DNA of 64,000 nt, from positions 620,001 to 684,000 of the forward strand of contig NZ_KI530745.1 in the NCBI RefSeq assembly GCF_000488255.1, read 5' to 3'. The notes under the pieces were generated by a model, which had not been told where the DNA came from, ran no database searches, and saw only the letters and a list, made by a program, of their open reading frames with translations. This document shows positions 8,982-18,463 of this stretch, one piece after another; positions within the stretch are counted from its first letter, which is position 1; the number at the start of each line of letters is the position of its first letter. A program made the position numbers and the translations under genes. This DNA comes from Acinetobacter indicus CIP 110367. GTDB taxonomy: Bacteria > Pseudomonadota > Gammaproteobacteria > Pseudomonadales > Moraxellaceae.

Positions 8982-9272
8982 ATGGACAATAAAAATCACT
9001 GGTCTTTATATGAAGTGTTTGTACGCAGCAAACAGGGTTTAAGCCATCGTCATGTTGGCAGTCTGCGTGCATCTGATGATGAAGTAGCGCTGCAAAATGC
9101 ACGTGACGTTTATACCCGCCGTAATGAAGGGGTGAGTATCTGGGTGGTGAAATCGGAACTGATTACCTCATCTCAACCAGATGAAAAACCGGAATTTTTT
9201 GATCCTTCACTGGACAAAGTCTATCGTCACCCGACGTTTTACAATATTCCAGATGGCATTGAGCACATGTAA
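8982..9272 (+). CDS. paaB: Phenylacetyl-CoA epoxidase subunit PaaB
   Basis: A 96-residue small subunit of the PaaABCE multicomponent epoxidase. It starts MDNKNHWSLYEVFVRSKQGLSHRHVGSLRA, the typical PaaB opening, and includes the ALQNARDVYTRRNEG segment. PaaB bridges PaaAC heterodimers and is needed for activity in vivo. It lies 36 bp after paaA with a GAAGGA site and 11 bp before paaC, so it belongs to the same transcript. Confidence 0.95.
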   Translation: MDNKNHWSLYEVFVRSKQGLSHRHVGSLRASDDEVALQNARDVYTRRNEGVSIWVVKSELITSSQPDEKPEFFDPSLDKVYRHPTFYNIPDGIEHM

Positions 9273-9283
9273 GGAGCAGTACA

Positions 9284-10039
9284 ATGAATCAAACTGTATT
9301 AGCGCAATTTCTCCTGCATGTGGGCGACAGCCAGCTGATTTTATCGCACCGTCTGGCCGAGTGGTGTGGCCATGCGCCGGAACTGGAGCTGGACATTGCA
9401 CTGGCCAATATCGGTCTGGACCTGCTCGGTCAAGCACGTACCGCTTTAAGTCTGGCTGGTGAGATTGAAGGTTTGGGCCGTGATGAAGACAAACTGGCTT
9501 ATTTCCGCACCGAACGTGAATACCGCAACCTGCTGTTATGCGAACAGCCGAATGGTGACTTTGCCCAGACCATGGTGCGTCAATGGTTGATGGATCTGTA
9601 TCACCTGGAACTGTTTACAGCTTTAAGCCAGAGCCAGCAGGCCGATATCGCCGCTTTTGCGGTGAAATCTTTAAAAGAAGTCAAATATCATCTGCGTTTT
9701 TCTACCACCTGGATGGAGCGCTTAAGTCTGGGCACCGCCGAAGCGCATGAAAAAACCCAGCAGGGCCTGAACCAGTTATGGCGCTTTAGCGCAGAGCTGT
9801 TTGAACAGACCGCAGATGAGCAGCAGCTGGTCGCACTGGGTATTTTGCCAGACTTTGCACCTTTAAAGGCCGCATGGACGGCACAGGTACAGACCGAACT
9901 GCAACGTTTTGGTCTGAGCCTGCCAGATACCGGGGCGTATCGTAGCGGCGCCAAACAGGGCCTGCATACCGAATACCTGGGCTTTATTCTGGCCGAACTG
10001 CAATATATGCAGCGTTCCTATCCAAATATGGCCTGGTAA
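9284..10039 (+). CDS. paaC: Phenylacetyl-CoA epoxidase structural subunit PaaC
   Basis: A 251-residue ferritin-like subunit that pairs with PaaA but does not itself hold the catalytic di-iron centre. Conserved stretches include LADLGD-type helix sequences (HRLAEWCGHAPELELDIALANIGLDLLGQAR) and the helix KEVKYHLRFSTTWMERLSLGT. Its length is the usual one for PaaC (E. coli 248). It has a good ribosome site (AAGGAG) and lies between paaB and paaD in the operon. Confidence 0.95.
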   Translation: MNQTVLAQFLLHVGDSQLILSHRLAEWCGHAPELELDIALANIGLDLLGQARTALSLAGEIEGLGRDEDKLAYFRTEREYRNLLLCEQPNGDFAQTMVRQWLMDLYHLELFTALSQSQQADIAAFAVKSLKEVKYHLRFSTTWMERLSLGTAEAHEKTQQGLNQLWRFSAELFEQTADEQQLVALGILPDFAPLKAAWTAQVQTELQRFGLSLPDTGAYRSGAKQGLHTEYLGFILAELQYMQRSYPNMAW

Positions 10040-10067
10040 TTCAGCTTGATCACAGGGAGTGAGTCGC

Positions 10068-10568
10068 ATGAATTTAATTCGACATTGTCTAGATGAATGC
10101 TGGGATGCGCTGGCACAGGTGTCTGATCCGGAAATTCCAGTGCTATCGGTGCTGGATCTGGGCATGATTCGCGGCGTTGAACTCAACGCGCAAGATGAAA
10201 TTGTGGTGCGACTGACCCCGACCTATAGCGGCTGTCCAGCCACCGATCTGCTTAAAGATGAAATTACCGCGGCATTTCAAAGTAAAGGTCTAACCCCGGT
10301 TCAGGTGGTGGTGGATTTATCGGAAGCCTGGACCACCGACTGGATGAGCGAAAGTGGCAAGCAGAAGCTGCAGCAGTACGGCATTGCGCCACCACAAGGC
10401 CAGTCACATCAATGTGGCACGCATGTGGCGCTCAGTGATGGTATTCGCTGTCCACACTGTCACAGCCAGCAGACCAAATTATTAAGCGAATTCAGTTCCA
10501 CAGCCTGCAAAGCCTTATACAAGTGTCAGGACTGTCTTGAACCGTTCGACTATTTTAAATGTATATAA
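10068..10568 (+). CDS. paaD: PaaD, Fe-S/metal assembly factor for the epoxidase
   Basis: A 166-residue member of the MIP18/DUF59 family. The first ~100 residues carry DPEIPVLSVLDLGMIR and the conserved Cys in YSGCPATD. The C-terminal ~45 residues hold a zinc-ribbon-like set of Cys pairs (CPHCH ... CQDC). PaaD is needed for maturation of the epoxidase complex and probably helps build the PaaE Fe-S cluster. The start at 10068 is chosen because CAGGGAG lies 9 bp before it; an in-frame GTG at 10059 would overlap that ribosome site. Confidence 0.93.
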   Translation: MNLIRHCLDECWDALAQVSDPEIPVLSVLDLGMIRGVELNAQDEIVVRLTPTYSGCPATDLLKDEITAAFQSKGLTPVQVVVDLSEAWTTDWMSESGKQKLQQYGIAPPQGQSHQCGTHVALSDGIRCPHCHSQQTKLLSEFSSTACKALYKCQDCLEPFDYFKCI

Positions 10569-10607
10569 GCATGACAAGCACCGTCGGCATGCAAGAGGGA
10601 TTTTCAC

Positions 10608-11666
10608 ATGAGCCAATTTATACCTTTAACCATTAAATCAATTCAGCCACAAACCGAACAGGCCATCTGTATTGCCTTTGATCTGGCACCTGAACAGGCC
10701 GATTTATTCCAGTATCAGCCGGGCCAGCATCTTACCATCCGTCATTTGACCGAGCAGGGTGAAATCCGTCGTTGCTATTCAATTTGCAGTGATCGTGCTG
10801 AAGACATGAGCATTGCCATCAAGAAAATTGATCAGGGCCAGTTTTCGACCTGGGCCAATGAGCATCTTAAAGCCGGTGATGTACTGGAAGTAATGCCACC
10901 ACAAGGCGTATTTTTTCAAAAAGCAGCCAAAACTGGCGGCCAGAATTATCTTGGCTTTGCTGCCGGCAGTGGCATTACCCCAATTTTGTCGATTGTGAAA
11001 TCGGTGCTGAACCATCAGCCGGGCGCGCATTTTACTCTGGTTTATGGTAACCGTTCCTGGAAACAGACCATGTTCTCGGAACAGATCATGGATTTAAAAG
11101 ACCGTTATAAAGAGCGTCTGCAACTGGTCAATGTTTTCTCGCGTGAACTGAATGACAGCCAGTTACTCAATGGCCGGATTGATGCAGAAAAACTGCAACA
11201 GCTGTTTCAGGCCGGTCTGATTCATTCCCAGTTCGATCACTGCTTTGCCTGTGGCCCGGAAGAGATGATGAATGCGGTGGAAACAGTGTTACCAGAACTG
11301 GGCATCGAGCGCAGCAAAATCCACACCGAGCGTTTTAATACCGGCACTGCAGCTAAAGCCAGTGCGGCACAAATTGAGAGCCGCAGCGAAGAGAAGGTCA
11401 ATATTATTCTCGATGGCCGTGAACTGATTGTCGACGTTTCCAAGCAGGATGACAGCATTCTCGATGCCGCCTTGCGTGCCGGTGCTGACTTGCCTTATGC
11501 CTGTAAAGGCGGGGTCTGTGCGACCTGTAAATGCAAGGTGCTGGAAGGTGAGGTCGAAATGGCCATTAACTACAGCCTGGAAGAAGATGAAGTGGTCAAA
11601 GGCTATGTGCTGAGCTGTCAGGCACGTCCGACCAGTGCCAATGTACGCTTGAGTTTTGACGAATAA
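10608..11666 (+). CDS. paaE: Phenylacetyl-CoA epoxidase reductase PaaE
   Basis: A 352-residue flavin reductase that passes electrons from NADPH to the PaaA di-iron centre. Residues 1-230 are the FAD/NAD(P) ferredoxin-reductase fold (RRCYSICS for FAD, FAAGSGITPILSI for NADP). Residues ~265-352 are a plant-type [2Fe-2S] domain with the Cys set CKGGVCATCKC followed by a final Cys in LSCQA. All four cluster ligands are present. It lies within the paa operon, 39 bp after paaD. Confidence 0.95.
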   Translation: MSQFIPLTIKSIQPQTEQAICIAFDLAPEQADLFQYQPGQHLTIRHLTEQGEIRRCYSICSDRAEDMSIAIKKIDQGQFSTWANEHLKAGDVLEVMPPQGVFFQKAAKTGGQNYLGFAAGSGITPILSIVKSVLNHQPGAHFTLVYGNRSWKQTMFSEQIMDLKDRYKERLQLVNVFSRELNDSQLLNGRIDAEKLQQLFQAGLIHSQFDHCFACGPEEMMNAVETVLPELGIERSKIHTERFNTGTAAKASAAQIESRSEEKVNIILDGRELIVDVSKQDDSILDAALRAGADLPYACKGGVCATCKCKVLEGEVEMAINYSLEEDEVVKGYVLSCQARPTSANVRLSFDE

Positions 11667-11690
11667 GCAGCGGACAGGGAGTCACAAGCC

Positions 11691-12461
11691 ATGGATTATT
11701 TAAAAAGCAGTCTGGCCGCGCCGGGTGTGGTGTTAATTGAACTGAACCGCCCGGAAAAGCGCAATGCCCTGAACAATGCCACCTTAAAAGAACTGGCTGA
11801 TCATCTGCAGCAGCTGGATGCAGATTCCAGTGTAAAAGCCGTGGTGATTACCGGCAATCCGCAGTGTTTTGCTGCCGGGGCAGATTTAAATGAACTGGCA
11901 CAACTGGATGTGGTGAGCATCCAGCAGGATCAGCGTCCATTGCTGTGGAAAGGTATTGATGAATTTTCCAAGCCACTGATTATGGCGGTCAATGGTTATG
12001 CGCTGGGGGCAGGTTTTGAACTGGCTTTGCATGGCGACATGATCATCACCGGTGAAAATGCCCAGTTTGCACTCCCTGAAATTGGTTTGGGCATGTTACC
12101 AGGCGCCGGTGGGACCCAGCGTTTGGCGCGTCTGGTTGGGCAGCAACTGGCGATGCGCTGGGCCATGACCGGAGAGATGGTCTCCGCCACGACTGCCTTG
12201 CAACACGGTATTAGTAGTCAGGTCTGTCCAAGCGGCCTTACGGTGCAATATGCACTGGAACTGGCAACAAAAATTGCAGCGCAGGCGCCACTGGCCATCC
12301 GTGCCATCAAACAGTCCTTAAAGTCGATTCATGAAGTGACCTTGAGTCAGGGACTCAAACTGGAGCGTCAACATTTTGTCTGGCTGGCCGCGACCCAGGA
12401 CCGTCAGGAAGGTATTCAGGCATTTTTAGAAAAAAGAAAACCGGAATTTAGAGGTGTGTAA
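11691..12461 (+). CDS. paaF: 2,3-dehydroadipyl-CoA hydratase PaaF
   Basis: A 256-residue crotonase-fold enzyme that hydrates 2,3-dehydroadipyl-CoA to 3-hydroxyadipyl-CoA. The oxyanion-hole segment is CFAAGADLNELAQ, and the active-site loop is PEIGLGMLPGAGGTQRLARLVG with the catalytic acidic residues expected of enoyl-CoA hydratases. The stop codon overlaps the paaG start by one base (TAATG), so the two are translationally coupled. Confidence 0.94.
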   Translation: MDYLKSSLAAPGVVLIELNRPEKRNALNNATLKELADHLQQLDADSSVKAVVITGNPQCFAAGADLNELAQLDVVSIQQDQRPLLWKGIDEFSKPLIMAVNGYALGAGFELALHGDMIITGENAQFALPEIGLGMLPGAGGTQRLARLVGQQLAMRWAMTGEMVSATTALQHGISSQVCPSGLTVQYALELATKIAAQAPLAIRAIKQSLKSIHEVTLSQGLKLERQHFVWLAATQDRQEGIQAFLEKRKPEFRGV

Positions 12462-13252
12462 TGGATTACCAAACAATTATTGTTGAAGAAAAAAATGCAG
12501 TGGGCTATTTGACCTTTAACCGTCCGAAGCAGCTCAACAGTTTTAATGAAACCATGCATCAGGAAGTGTCCAAGGTTATGAAGGCATGGGCCAAAGACAG
12601 CAAGATTCGCGCGGTGGTCATTTCTGCCGAAGGTCGTGGTTTCTGTGCAGGACAGGATTTGAATGACCGCGTGGTCGATCCGAATGCCGATGCACCAGAT
12701 TTAGGCCTGTCAATTGAAAAATATTACAACCCTTTAATCAAGCTGATTACCGATATGCCCAAACCGGTGCTGTGCGCAGTCAATGGGGTTGCGGCCGGTG
12801 CTGGTGCCAATATTGCTTTGGCCTGTGACATTGTACTGGCGGCAAAATCGGCGTCTTTTATTCAGGCTTTCTGCCGTTTAGGTCTGGTTCCGGATTCTGG
12901 CGGCACCTGGTTCCTGCCGCGTCTGGTTGGCCGTGCCCAAGCCATGGGGCTGGCCATGCTGGGTGATAAAGTCAGCGCAGAACAGGCGCTGCAACTGGGC
13001 ATGATCTGGCAGGTGGTAGAAGATGATCAGCTGAAAGCCGAAGCCGAGAAAATGGCCGAGCATTTAGCCAAACAGCCCACCTATGGTCTGTCCTTAATCA
13101 AAAAAGCCATTCATGCCGCAGCCGATAATAATCTGGATGAGCAGCTCATTCTGGAACGTGACCTACAGCGTCTGGCCGGCCGTTCAAGTGATTATAAAGA
13201 AGGCGTCCAAGCCTTTATGCAAAAACGCACACCGCAATATACAGGATGCTAA
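12461..13252 (+). CDS. paaG: 1,2-epoxyphenylacetyl-CoA isomerase PaaG
   Basis: A 263-residue crotonase-family isomerase that converts the ring epoxide to oxepin-CoA and also shifts a double bond later in the pathway. Family marks are GRGFCAGQDLNDR and the SGG loop in LVPDSGGTWFLPRLVGRAQAMGLAMLG. Unlike PaaF, the acidic hydratase residue is replaced (PDSGG), as expected for the isomerase. It overlaps paaF by one base and abuts paaH. Confidence 0.94.
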   Translation: MDYQTIIVEEKNAVGYLTFNRPKQLNSFNETMHQEVSKVMKAWAKDSKIRAVVISAEGRGFCAGQDLNDRVVDPNADAPDLGLSIEKYYNPLIKLITDMPKPVLCAVNGVAAGAGANIALACDIVLAAKSASFIQAFCRLGLVPDSGGTWFLPRLVGRAQAMGLAMLGDKVSAEQALQLGMIWQVVEDDQLKAEAEKMAEHLAKQPTYGLSLIKKAIHAAADNNLDEQLILERDLQRLAGRSSDYKEGVQAFMQKRTPQYTGC

Positions 13253-13254
13253 TC

Positions 13255-14808
13255 ATGGAACAACTTTGTTTAGAGCAGGCCCGTGTCGCGGTGATTGGCG
13301 CCGGCACCATGGGCATTGGTATTGCCCAATTGGCAGCGATGTATGGCCATCCAACCCAGCTGTTTGATGTGGATATGCAAAAATCTGAGGCCGCTTTGGC
13401 GCAATTAAAAACACAGCTGGAAAAACGTGTCGCGGCCGGGAAAATGACAGCGCAGCTGTTAGAGCAAACGCTGGCCAATTTAACGATTGCCAGCGATCTT
13501 CAGGCACTGGCGAATGCGCAACTGGTGGTTGAAGCCATTGTGGAAAAGAAAGAGGTCAAACAAGCGCTGTTTCAGCAACTGGCAGCACTGTGTCCAGCGG
13601 AAACCATTTTTGCCTCTAACACCTCATCCATTTCCATTACCGCCATTGCCGCGGCAATTCCACAGCCTGAGCGTGTGGTCGGACTGCACTTTTTTAATCC
13701 GGCACCGGTAATGAAACTGGTAGAAATTATTCGTGGCCTGAAAACCTCAGCCCAGATTGCACAGGCATTGTTCAGCCTGATGCAAAGTTGGAATAAAGTG
13801 CCAGTGACGGCCAAATCAACGCCGGGTTTCATTGTCAACCGGGTAGCGCGTCCTTATTATGCCGAAGCTTTTCGTGTCTTACAGGAAAATGTCACCACGC
13901 CTGAACAATTGGATTTTATCATGCGTGAATGTGGCCGCTTTGCTATGGGGCCATGTGAACTGACCGACTTAATCGGGCAGGATGTCAATTTTTCCGTGAC
14001 CCAAAGCGTGTATCAGGAATTCTTTTATGAGCCGCGCTATCGTCCGTCTTTAATCCAGAAAGAACTGGTGGATGCCGGCTGTTTCGGCCGTAAAAGCGGG
14101 CAGGGTTTTTATGATTATCGTCAGGCTGAACGTTCACCGGCCTATCGTTTGCCGGCCATGCCGAGCGTTGCACCGGGTGAACTTGAGCTTGCAGTCAATG
14201 GAAGCTGGTCACATTCTAGCGGCTTGATCTCGCGGATTCAGGCAGCCTCACAGCTGAAAGTGCAGCGTCAGCCACAGGCAGATGAAGAAATTGTACTGGG
14301 TGATGTACGCCTGCGTTTAAGCCGCGGTGAATCGGTCGAGCTGGACTATAGCAAGGACAAAGTGGTGCTGATGGACTGGCATGCTGACTGGAATGCAGCA
14401 CAGGCACTACCAATCGTGGCATCACCGGCCTGTAACGCAGCCGATATCGCCAAAGTCGAGCAGTTTTTTGCCTCGATTGATCTGATACCAATCTGGACTA
14501 AAGATCATGCAGGTCTGTATGTGCTGCGTACCATTTCCATGCTGGTGAATGAAGCCAGTGAAGCAGTGCTGCATGCTATATCAACCGAACAAGATATTGA
14601 TTCAGCAATGAAATATGGTGTGAATTATCCGCAAGGGCCATTCCAGTGGGCAGAAAAAATTGGATATAACACTATTTTACAAATTTTGAAAAATATGTAT
14701 CGTATTTATGCTGAAGAACGCTACCGTTGTAGTATATATTTAAGCAAGAAGGCTGCACAGGAACGTACGCAGTCACAGCAAGAATTAGAATTTCGCCAAG
14801 CAGGCTAA
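13255..14808 (+). CDS. paaH: 3-hydroxyadipyl-CoA dehydrogenase PaaH
   Basis: A 517-residue NAD-dependent dehydrogenase that oxidises 3-hydroxyadipyl-CoA to 3-oxoadipyl-CoA. Residues 1-185 form the Rossmann domain (VIGAGTMGIGIAQLA; catalytic His in GLHFFNPAPVMKL). A first C-terminal domain follows at ~190-285 and a second at ~410-500, the usual two-tail PaaH layout. The start at 13255 is preferred: AGGA at 13243 sits at good distance, while an ATG at 13246 would overlap it. No paaI thioesterase gene follows; paaJ begins 14 bp downstream. Confidence 0.94.
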   Translation: MEQLCLEQARVAVIGAGTMGIGIAQLAAMYGHPTQLFDVDMQKSEAALAQLKTQLEKRVAAGKMTAQLLEQTLANLTIASDLQALANAQLVVEAIVEKKEVKQALFQQLAALCPAETIFASNTSSISITAIAAAIPQPERVVGLHFFNPAPVMKLVEIIRGLKTSAQIAQALFSLMQSWNKVPVTAKSTPGFIVNRVARPYYAEAFRVLQENVTTPEQLDFIMRECGRFAMGPCELTDLIGQDVNFSVTQSVYQEFFYEPRYRPSLIQKELVDAGCFGRKSGQGFYDYRQAERSPAYRLPAMPSVAPGELELAVNGSWSHSSGLISRIQAASQLKVQRQPQADEEIVLGDVRLRLSRGESVELDYSKDKVVLMDWHADWNAAQALPIVASPACNAADIAKVEQFFASIDLIPIWTKDHAGLYVLRTISMLVNEASEAVLHAISTEQDIDSAMKYGVNYPQGPFQWAEKIGYNTILQILKNMYRIYAEERYRCSIYLSKKAAQERTQSQQELEFRQAG

Positions 14809-14822
14809 GGAAACCACAGGAC

Positions 14823-16049
14823 ATGGAACAGGTATTTATTTGCGATGGAATTCGCACCCCAATTGGCCGTTATGCCGGTGCACTCAGCAGCATCCGTGCA
14901 GATGACCTGGCTGCCTTGCCAATACAGTATTTAAAAGCCCAGCATCCTGAACTGCCTTGGCAGGAACTGGATGAGGTGATTTTAGGCTGTGCCAATCAGG
15001 CTGGTGAAGATAACCGTAATGTGGCGCGTATGGCTGCCTTGCTGGCCGGCATGCCGGACAATGTCGCGGGCATCACCCTAAACCGTCTTTGTGCCTCAGG
15101 TTTAGATGCGGTTGCCACAGGCGCGCGTATGATCAAGGCCGGTGAAGCGCGGTTTGTACTGGCCGGTGGGGTTGAGTCCATGAGCCGTGCACCTTTTGTC
15201 CAGTCCAAACCGGAAACCGCTTTTAGCCGCACCCCGGAAATTTTTGATACCACCATCGGCTGGCGCTTTATTAACCCGAAATTTAAAGCGCAGTTTGGCG
15301 TCGATAGCATGCCGGAAACCGCCGAGAACGTTGCAGAAAAATACCAGATTCATCGTGCCGATCAGGACCTGTTTGCCTATCGTAGCCAGCAGAAAACCGC
15401 AGTGGCCCAGCAAAACGGGATTCTGACCGAAGAAATTATGCCGGTTGAAATTAAAGACCGTAAGAAAAACAGCATCATCTTCCAGACCGATGAGCATCCA
15501 CGTGCTGACACCACGCTGGAGGCTTTAGGCAGCCTGAAAACCCCGTTTCGTAAAGAAGGTGGTTCAGTCACTGCTGGTAATGCTTCCGGGGTAAATGATG
15601 GCGCTGCCTGTGTCATGCTGGCCAATCAGGCTTTTGTGAATCAACATCAGCTAAAACCTTTAGCCAAAGTCGTGGCCTCGGCCAGTGCCGGTGTTGAAGC
15701 TAAATATATGGGCATTGGGCCGGTGCCGGCGGTACGTAAAGTACTGGCGCTGACCGGGCTAACCCTAGATCAGATGGATATCATTGAGTTGAACGAGGCC
15801 TTTGCCGCACAGGCACTGGCGGTGACCCGTGAACTGGGCCTGCAGGATGATGATGCCCGGGTCAATCCAAATGGTGGCGCGATTGCCTTGGGACATCCAC
15901 TCGGGATGAGTGGAACGCGTCTGGTGATTACCGCCATGAAAGAATTAAAACGTCGTCAAGGGAAATATGCACTGTGCACCATGTGTGTCGGTGTGGGCCA
16001 GGGCGTGGCCATGATTATCGAAAATGTGGATGAGGACACATCCAAGTAA
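14823..16049 (+). CDS. paaJ: 3-oxoadipyl-CoA/3-oxo-5,6-dehydrosuberyl-CoA thiolase PaaJ
   Basis: A 408-residue thiolase that cleaves 3-oxoadipyl-CoA to succinyl-CoA and acetyl-CoA, the last step of the pathway. Nucleophile Cys90 is in [13 protein letters not shown], the catalytic His in [16 protein letters not shown], and the second Cys in [10 protein letters not shown]. It could be called pcaF by similarity; its place inside the paa operon supports paaJ. It sits directly after paaH, where E. coli has paaI between the two. Confidence 0.95.
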   Translation: MEQVFICDGIRTPIGRYAGALSSIRADDLAALPIQYLKAQHPELPWQELDEVILGCANQAGEDNRNVARMAALLAGMPDNVAGITLNRLCASGLDAVATGARMIKAGEARFVLAGGVESMSRAPFVQSKPETAFSRTPEIFDTTIGWRFINPKFKAQFGVDSMPETAENVAEKYQIHRADQDLFAYRSQQKTAVAQQNGILTEEIMPVEIKDRKKNSIIFQTDEHPRADTTLEALGSLKTPFRKEGGSVTAGNASGVNDGAACVMLANQAFVNQHQLKPLAKVVASASAGVEAKYMGIGPVPAVRKVLALTGLTLDQMDIIELNEAFAAQALAVTRELGLQDDDARVNPNGGAIALGHPLGMSGTRLVITAMKELKRRQGKYALCTMCVGVGQGVAMIIENVDEDTSK

Positions 16050-16092
16050 AAAATACAGCACTCAATCAGGATGATTGAAAAGGAGTAATAAG

Positions 16093-17385
16093 ATGAATAA
16101 CAATGCAATGGAAAAAATCGAAACTGTTTCAATCGATGAGTTACGTAGCATCCAGCTACAGCGCATGAAAAAAACGCTGCAGCATGCCTACCAGAACAGC
16201 CCGGTGTATCAAAAGAAGTTTGATGAAGCAGGGGTCCATCCTGATGATTTCAACACTTTGGAAGATCTGGCCAAATTCCCGTTTACCACCAAACAAGATT
16301 TACGTGACAACTATCCGTTTGGCATGTTTGCCGTGCCACAGGAACAGATTGTGCGTGTGCATGCCTCATCTGGCACCACCGGCCAGCCGACCGTGGTCGG
16401 GTATACCCAGCAGGATATTCAGACCTGGTCAGATGTGGTAGCACGTTCCTTACGTGCAGCCGGTTTAAGTGCCAAAGATACCATTCAGGTGTCCTATGGT
16501 TATGGTCTGTTTACTGGCGGTTTGGGGGCGCATTATGGCGTAGAGCGCTTAGGTGCCACGGTTATTCCAATGTCGGGCGGCCAAACCGAGCGTCAGGCGC
16601 AGCTGATTCATGACTTTAAGCCTACTGCTTTAATGGTTACGCCATCTTACTGCCTGAATATTATTGAAGCGCTGGAAAAGAAATTTGGCACAGCCAAAGA
16701 CTGTTCTATCCGTACCGGTATTTTTGGTGCCGAGCCGTGGACCAATGAAATGCGCAAGGAGATTGAAGAGCGCTTGGGCATTGATGCACTGGATATTTAC
16801 GGCCTGTCTGAAGTAATGGGGCCGGGTGTAGCAATGGAATGTCTGGAAAGCAAAGACGGCCCAACCATCTGGGAAGATCATTTCTATCCGGAAATTATCA
16901 ATCCGGAAACTGGTGAAGTCCTGCCAGATGGTGAACTGGGCGAGCTGGTCTTTACCACCATCACCAAAGAAGGCATGCCGGTGATCCGTTACCGTACCCG
17001 TGACCTGACCCGTCTGTTACCCGGCACGGCACGCACCATGCGTCGTATGGACAAAATCGTTGGACGTAGCGATGATATGATGATTATCCGCGGTGTGAAC
17101 GTGTTCCCGTCACAAATTGAAGAGCAGATTTTGCATATTCCGCAGCTGATTCCGAATTATCAGATTCATATTTGTAAACAGGGACACCTCGACACATTGC
17201 ATATTCAGGCAGAAATGCGTAAAGATACCAATGATGTTATGGCGCACCAGTTGGCGGGGCAGTTAAAAGCCCAGATTAAAACCATGGTGGGCATTAGCGT
17301 GACGGTGGATGTGTTGCCGGAAGGTAGTCTGCCACGCTCAGAAGGTAAGGCGCAGCGGGTATTTGATATCCGAAAGTCTGCATAG
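16093..17385 (+). CDS. paaK: Phenylacetate-CoA ligase
   Basis: A 430-residue adenylate-forming enzyme that activates phenylacetate to phenylacetyl-CoA, the entry step. The ATP-binding P-loop is HASSGTTGQPTVVGY; later motifs are IYGLSEVMGPGVA and RYRTRDLTRLLPG, and the C-terminal hinge is DDMMIIRGVNVFPSQIEEQI. The start at 16093 has AAGGAG 7 bp before it. Two upstream in-frame ATGs (16075, 16099 region) are less well placed. It is the last enzyme gene of the plus-strand operon. Confidence 0.95.
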   Translation: MNNNAMEKIETVSIDELRSIQLQRMKKTLQHAYQNSPVYQKKFDEAGVHPDDFNTLEDLAKFPFTTKQDLRDNYPFGMFAVPQEQIVRVHASSGTTGQPTVVGYTQQDIQTWSDVVARSLRAAGLSAKDTIQVSYGYGLFTGGLGAHYGVERLGATVIPMSGGQTERQAQLIHDFKPTALMVTPSYCLNIIEALEKKFGTAKDCSIRTGIFGAEPWTNEMRKEIEERLGIDALDIYGLSEVMGPGVAMECLESKDGPTIWEDHFYPEIINPETGEVLPDGELGELVFTTITKEGMPVIRYRTRDLTRLLPGTARTMRRMDKIVGRSDDMMIIRGVNVFPSQIEEQILHIPQLIPNYQIHICKQGHLDTLHIQAEMRKDTNDVMAHQLAGQLKAQIKTMVGISVTVDVLPEGSLPRSEGKAQRVFDIRKSA

Positions 17386-17445
17386 GTTCAGTGGGCGATT
17401 GACTGCGGTCAATTGCCCTCACAAACAGGGTGTGAATACATCGCA

Positions 17446-18393
17446 ATGAATCCAAAACTAAAACAAAGTATTGATGATTTTATTCAGCATGAAGCCTTAA
17501 GTGGCACATCGCTGATTATGACCGTATTTGGTGACTGTATTTTTCATCGCGGTGGGATTATCAGTCTGGCTAGCCTGATCCAGCTGATGGATGTGTTTGG
17601 CCTGAACGAACGTTCGGTGCGTACCGCTGTGTTTCGTCTGGTACAAAACGGCTGGCTGGTGTCGGAAAAAATTGGCCGCACCAGTTATTACCGTATTACC
17701 GAAAACAGCCGCCAGCGTTTTATTATGGCGGACCAGAAAATTTACAGCTTCCAGCACAAGGAATGGGACCAGAAATGGGATCTGGTACTGCTCAGTTCGG
17801 TCGAGCTGGACAATAAAGCCATTTTAAAGAAAGAACTGGAATGGCTCGGTTTTGCCAATATTGCCACCAACGTGATGGCTTATCCGGGTTGTGATCATCT
17901 GAAACTGCAAAATCTGCTACTGAATCTGCAAATGACCGATCAGGTGGTGATCTTTAAAGCCGAAACCTTGCAGTTATGGCAGGAGTCGTATCCAACCATC
18001 AAACGCATGGTGGCAACCAACTGGCCAGTGCCGGAACTGCATCAGCGTTATGAAAAATTCATGGGTGATTTCCGCGAATTTCTGAATCTGGTTGATGCTG
18101 AAGATGAACTGGACCCGGTGCAAGCCTTCCAGATCCGGATTTTGCTGATTCATCAGTATCGCCGGATTTTGCTGAAAGATCCGAACCTGCCGTTTGAGCT
18201 GCTGCCATCGGACTGGTTATCGCTGAATGCACGCAACTTAAGTAGCAACCTGTATCAGCGTGTGGTCAGTGCCGGAGAAGAATTCTTTATGGAACTGGCG
18301 CGCACGTCGGAAGGTTCAATGCCACCGGCGCATCCGCAATTCTTGAAGCGTTTTGGCGGTATTAAAATAGAAGAACCCAGCTCATTGGCTTGA
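17446..18393 (+). CDS. paaX: PaaX transcriptional repressor of the phenylacetate regulon
   Basis: A 315-residue regulator of the PaaX family (E. coli PaaX is 316). The N-terminal winged helix covers ~20-90 (TSLIMTVFGDCIFHRGG, then NERSVRTAVFRLVQNGWL). The rest is the PaaX central and C-terminal domains that sense phenylacetyl-CoA. By family precedent it represses paa promoters until phenylacetyl-CoA binds. The start at 17446 is the first ATG; a TTG at 17413 adds a tail not seen in the family. Motifs that could be its operators lie before paaZ, paaA and the MFS gene. Confidence 0.93.
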   Translation: MNPKLKQSIDDFIQHEALSGTSLIMTVFGDCIFHRGGIISLASLIQLMDVFGLNERSVRTAVFRLVQNGWLVSEKIGRTSYYRITENSRQRFIMADQKIYSFQHKEWDQKWDLVLLSSVELDNKAILKKELEWLGFANIATNVMAYPGCDHLKLQNLLLNLQMTDQVVIFKAETLQLWQESYPTIKRMVATNWPVPELHQRYEKFMGDFREFLNLVDAEDELDPVQAFQIRILLIHQYRRILLKDPNLPFELLPSDWLSLNARNLSSNLYQRVVSAGEEFFMELARTSEGSMPPAHPQFLKRFGGIKIEEPSSLA

Positions 18394-18463
18394 GTCTATT
18401 CATAGAGCTTCCTTGCTTCGTGGCGGGGAAGCATCTACTCCGCTTATTTTAAAGGAATAAAAT

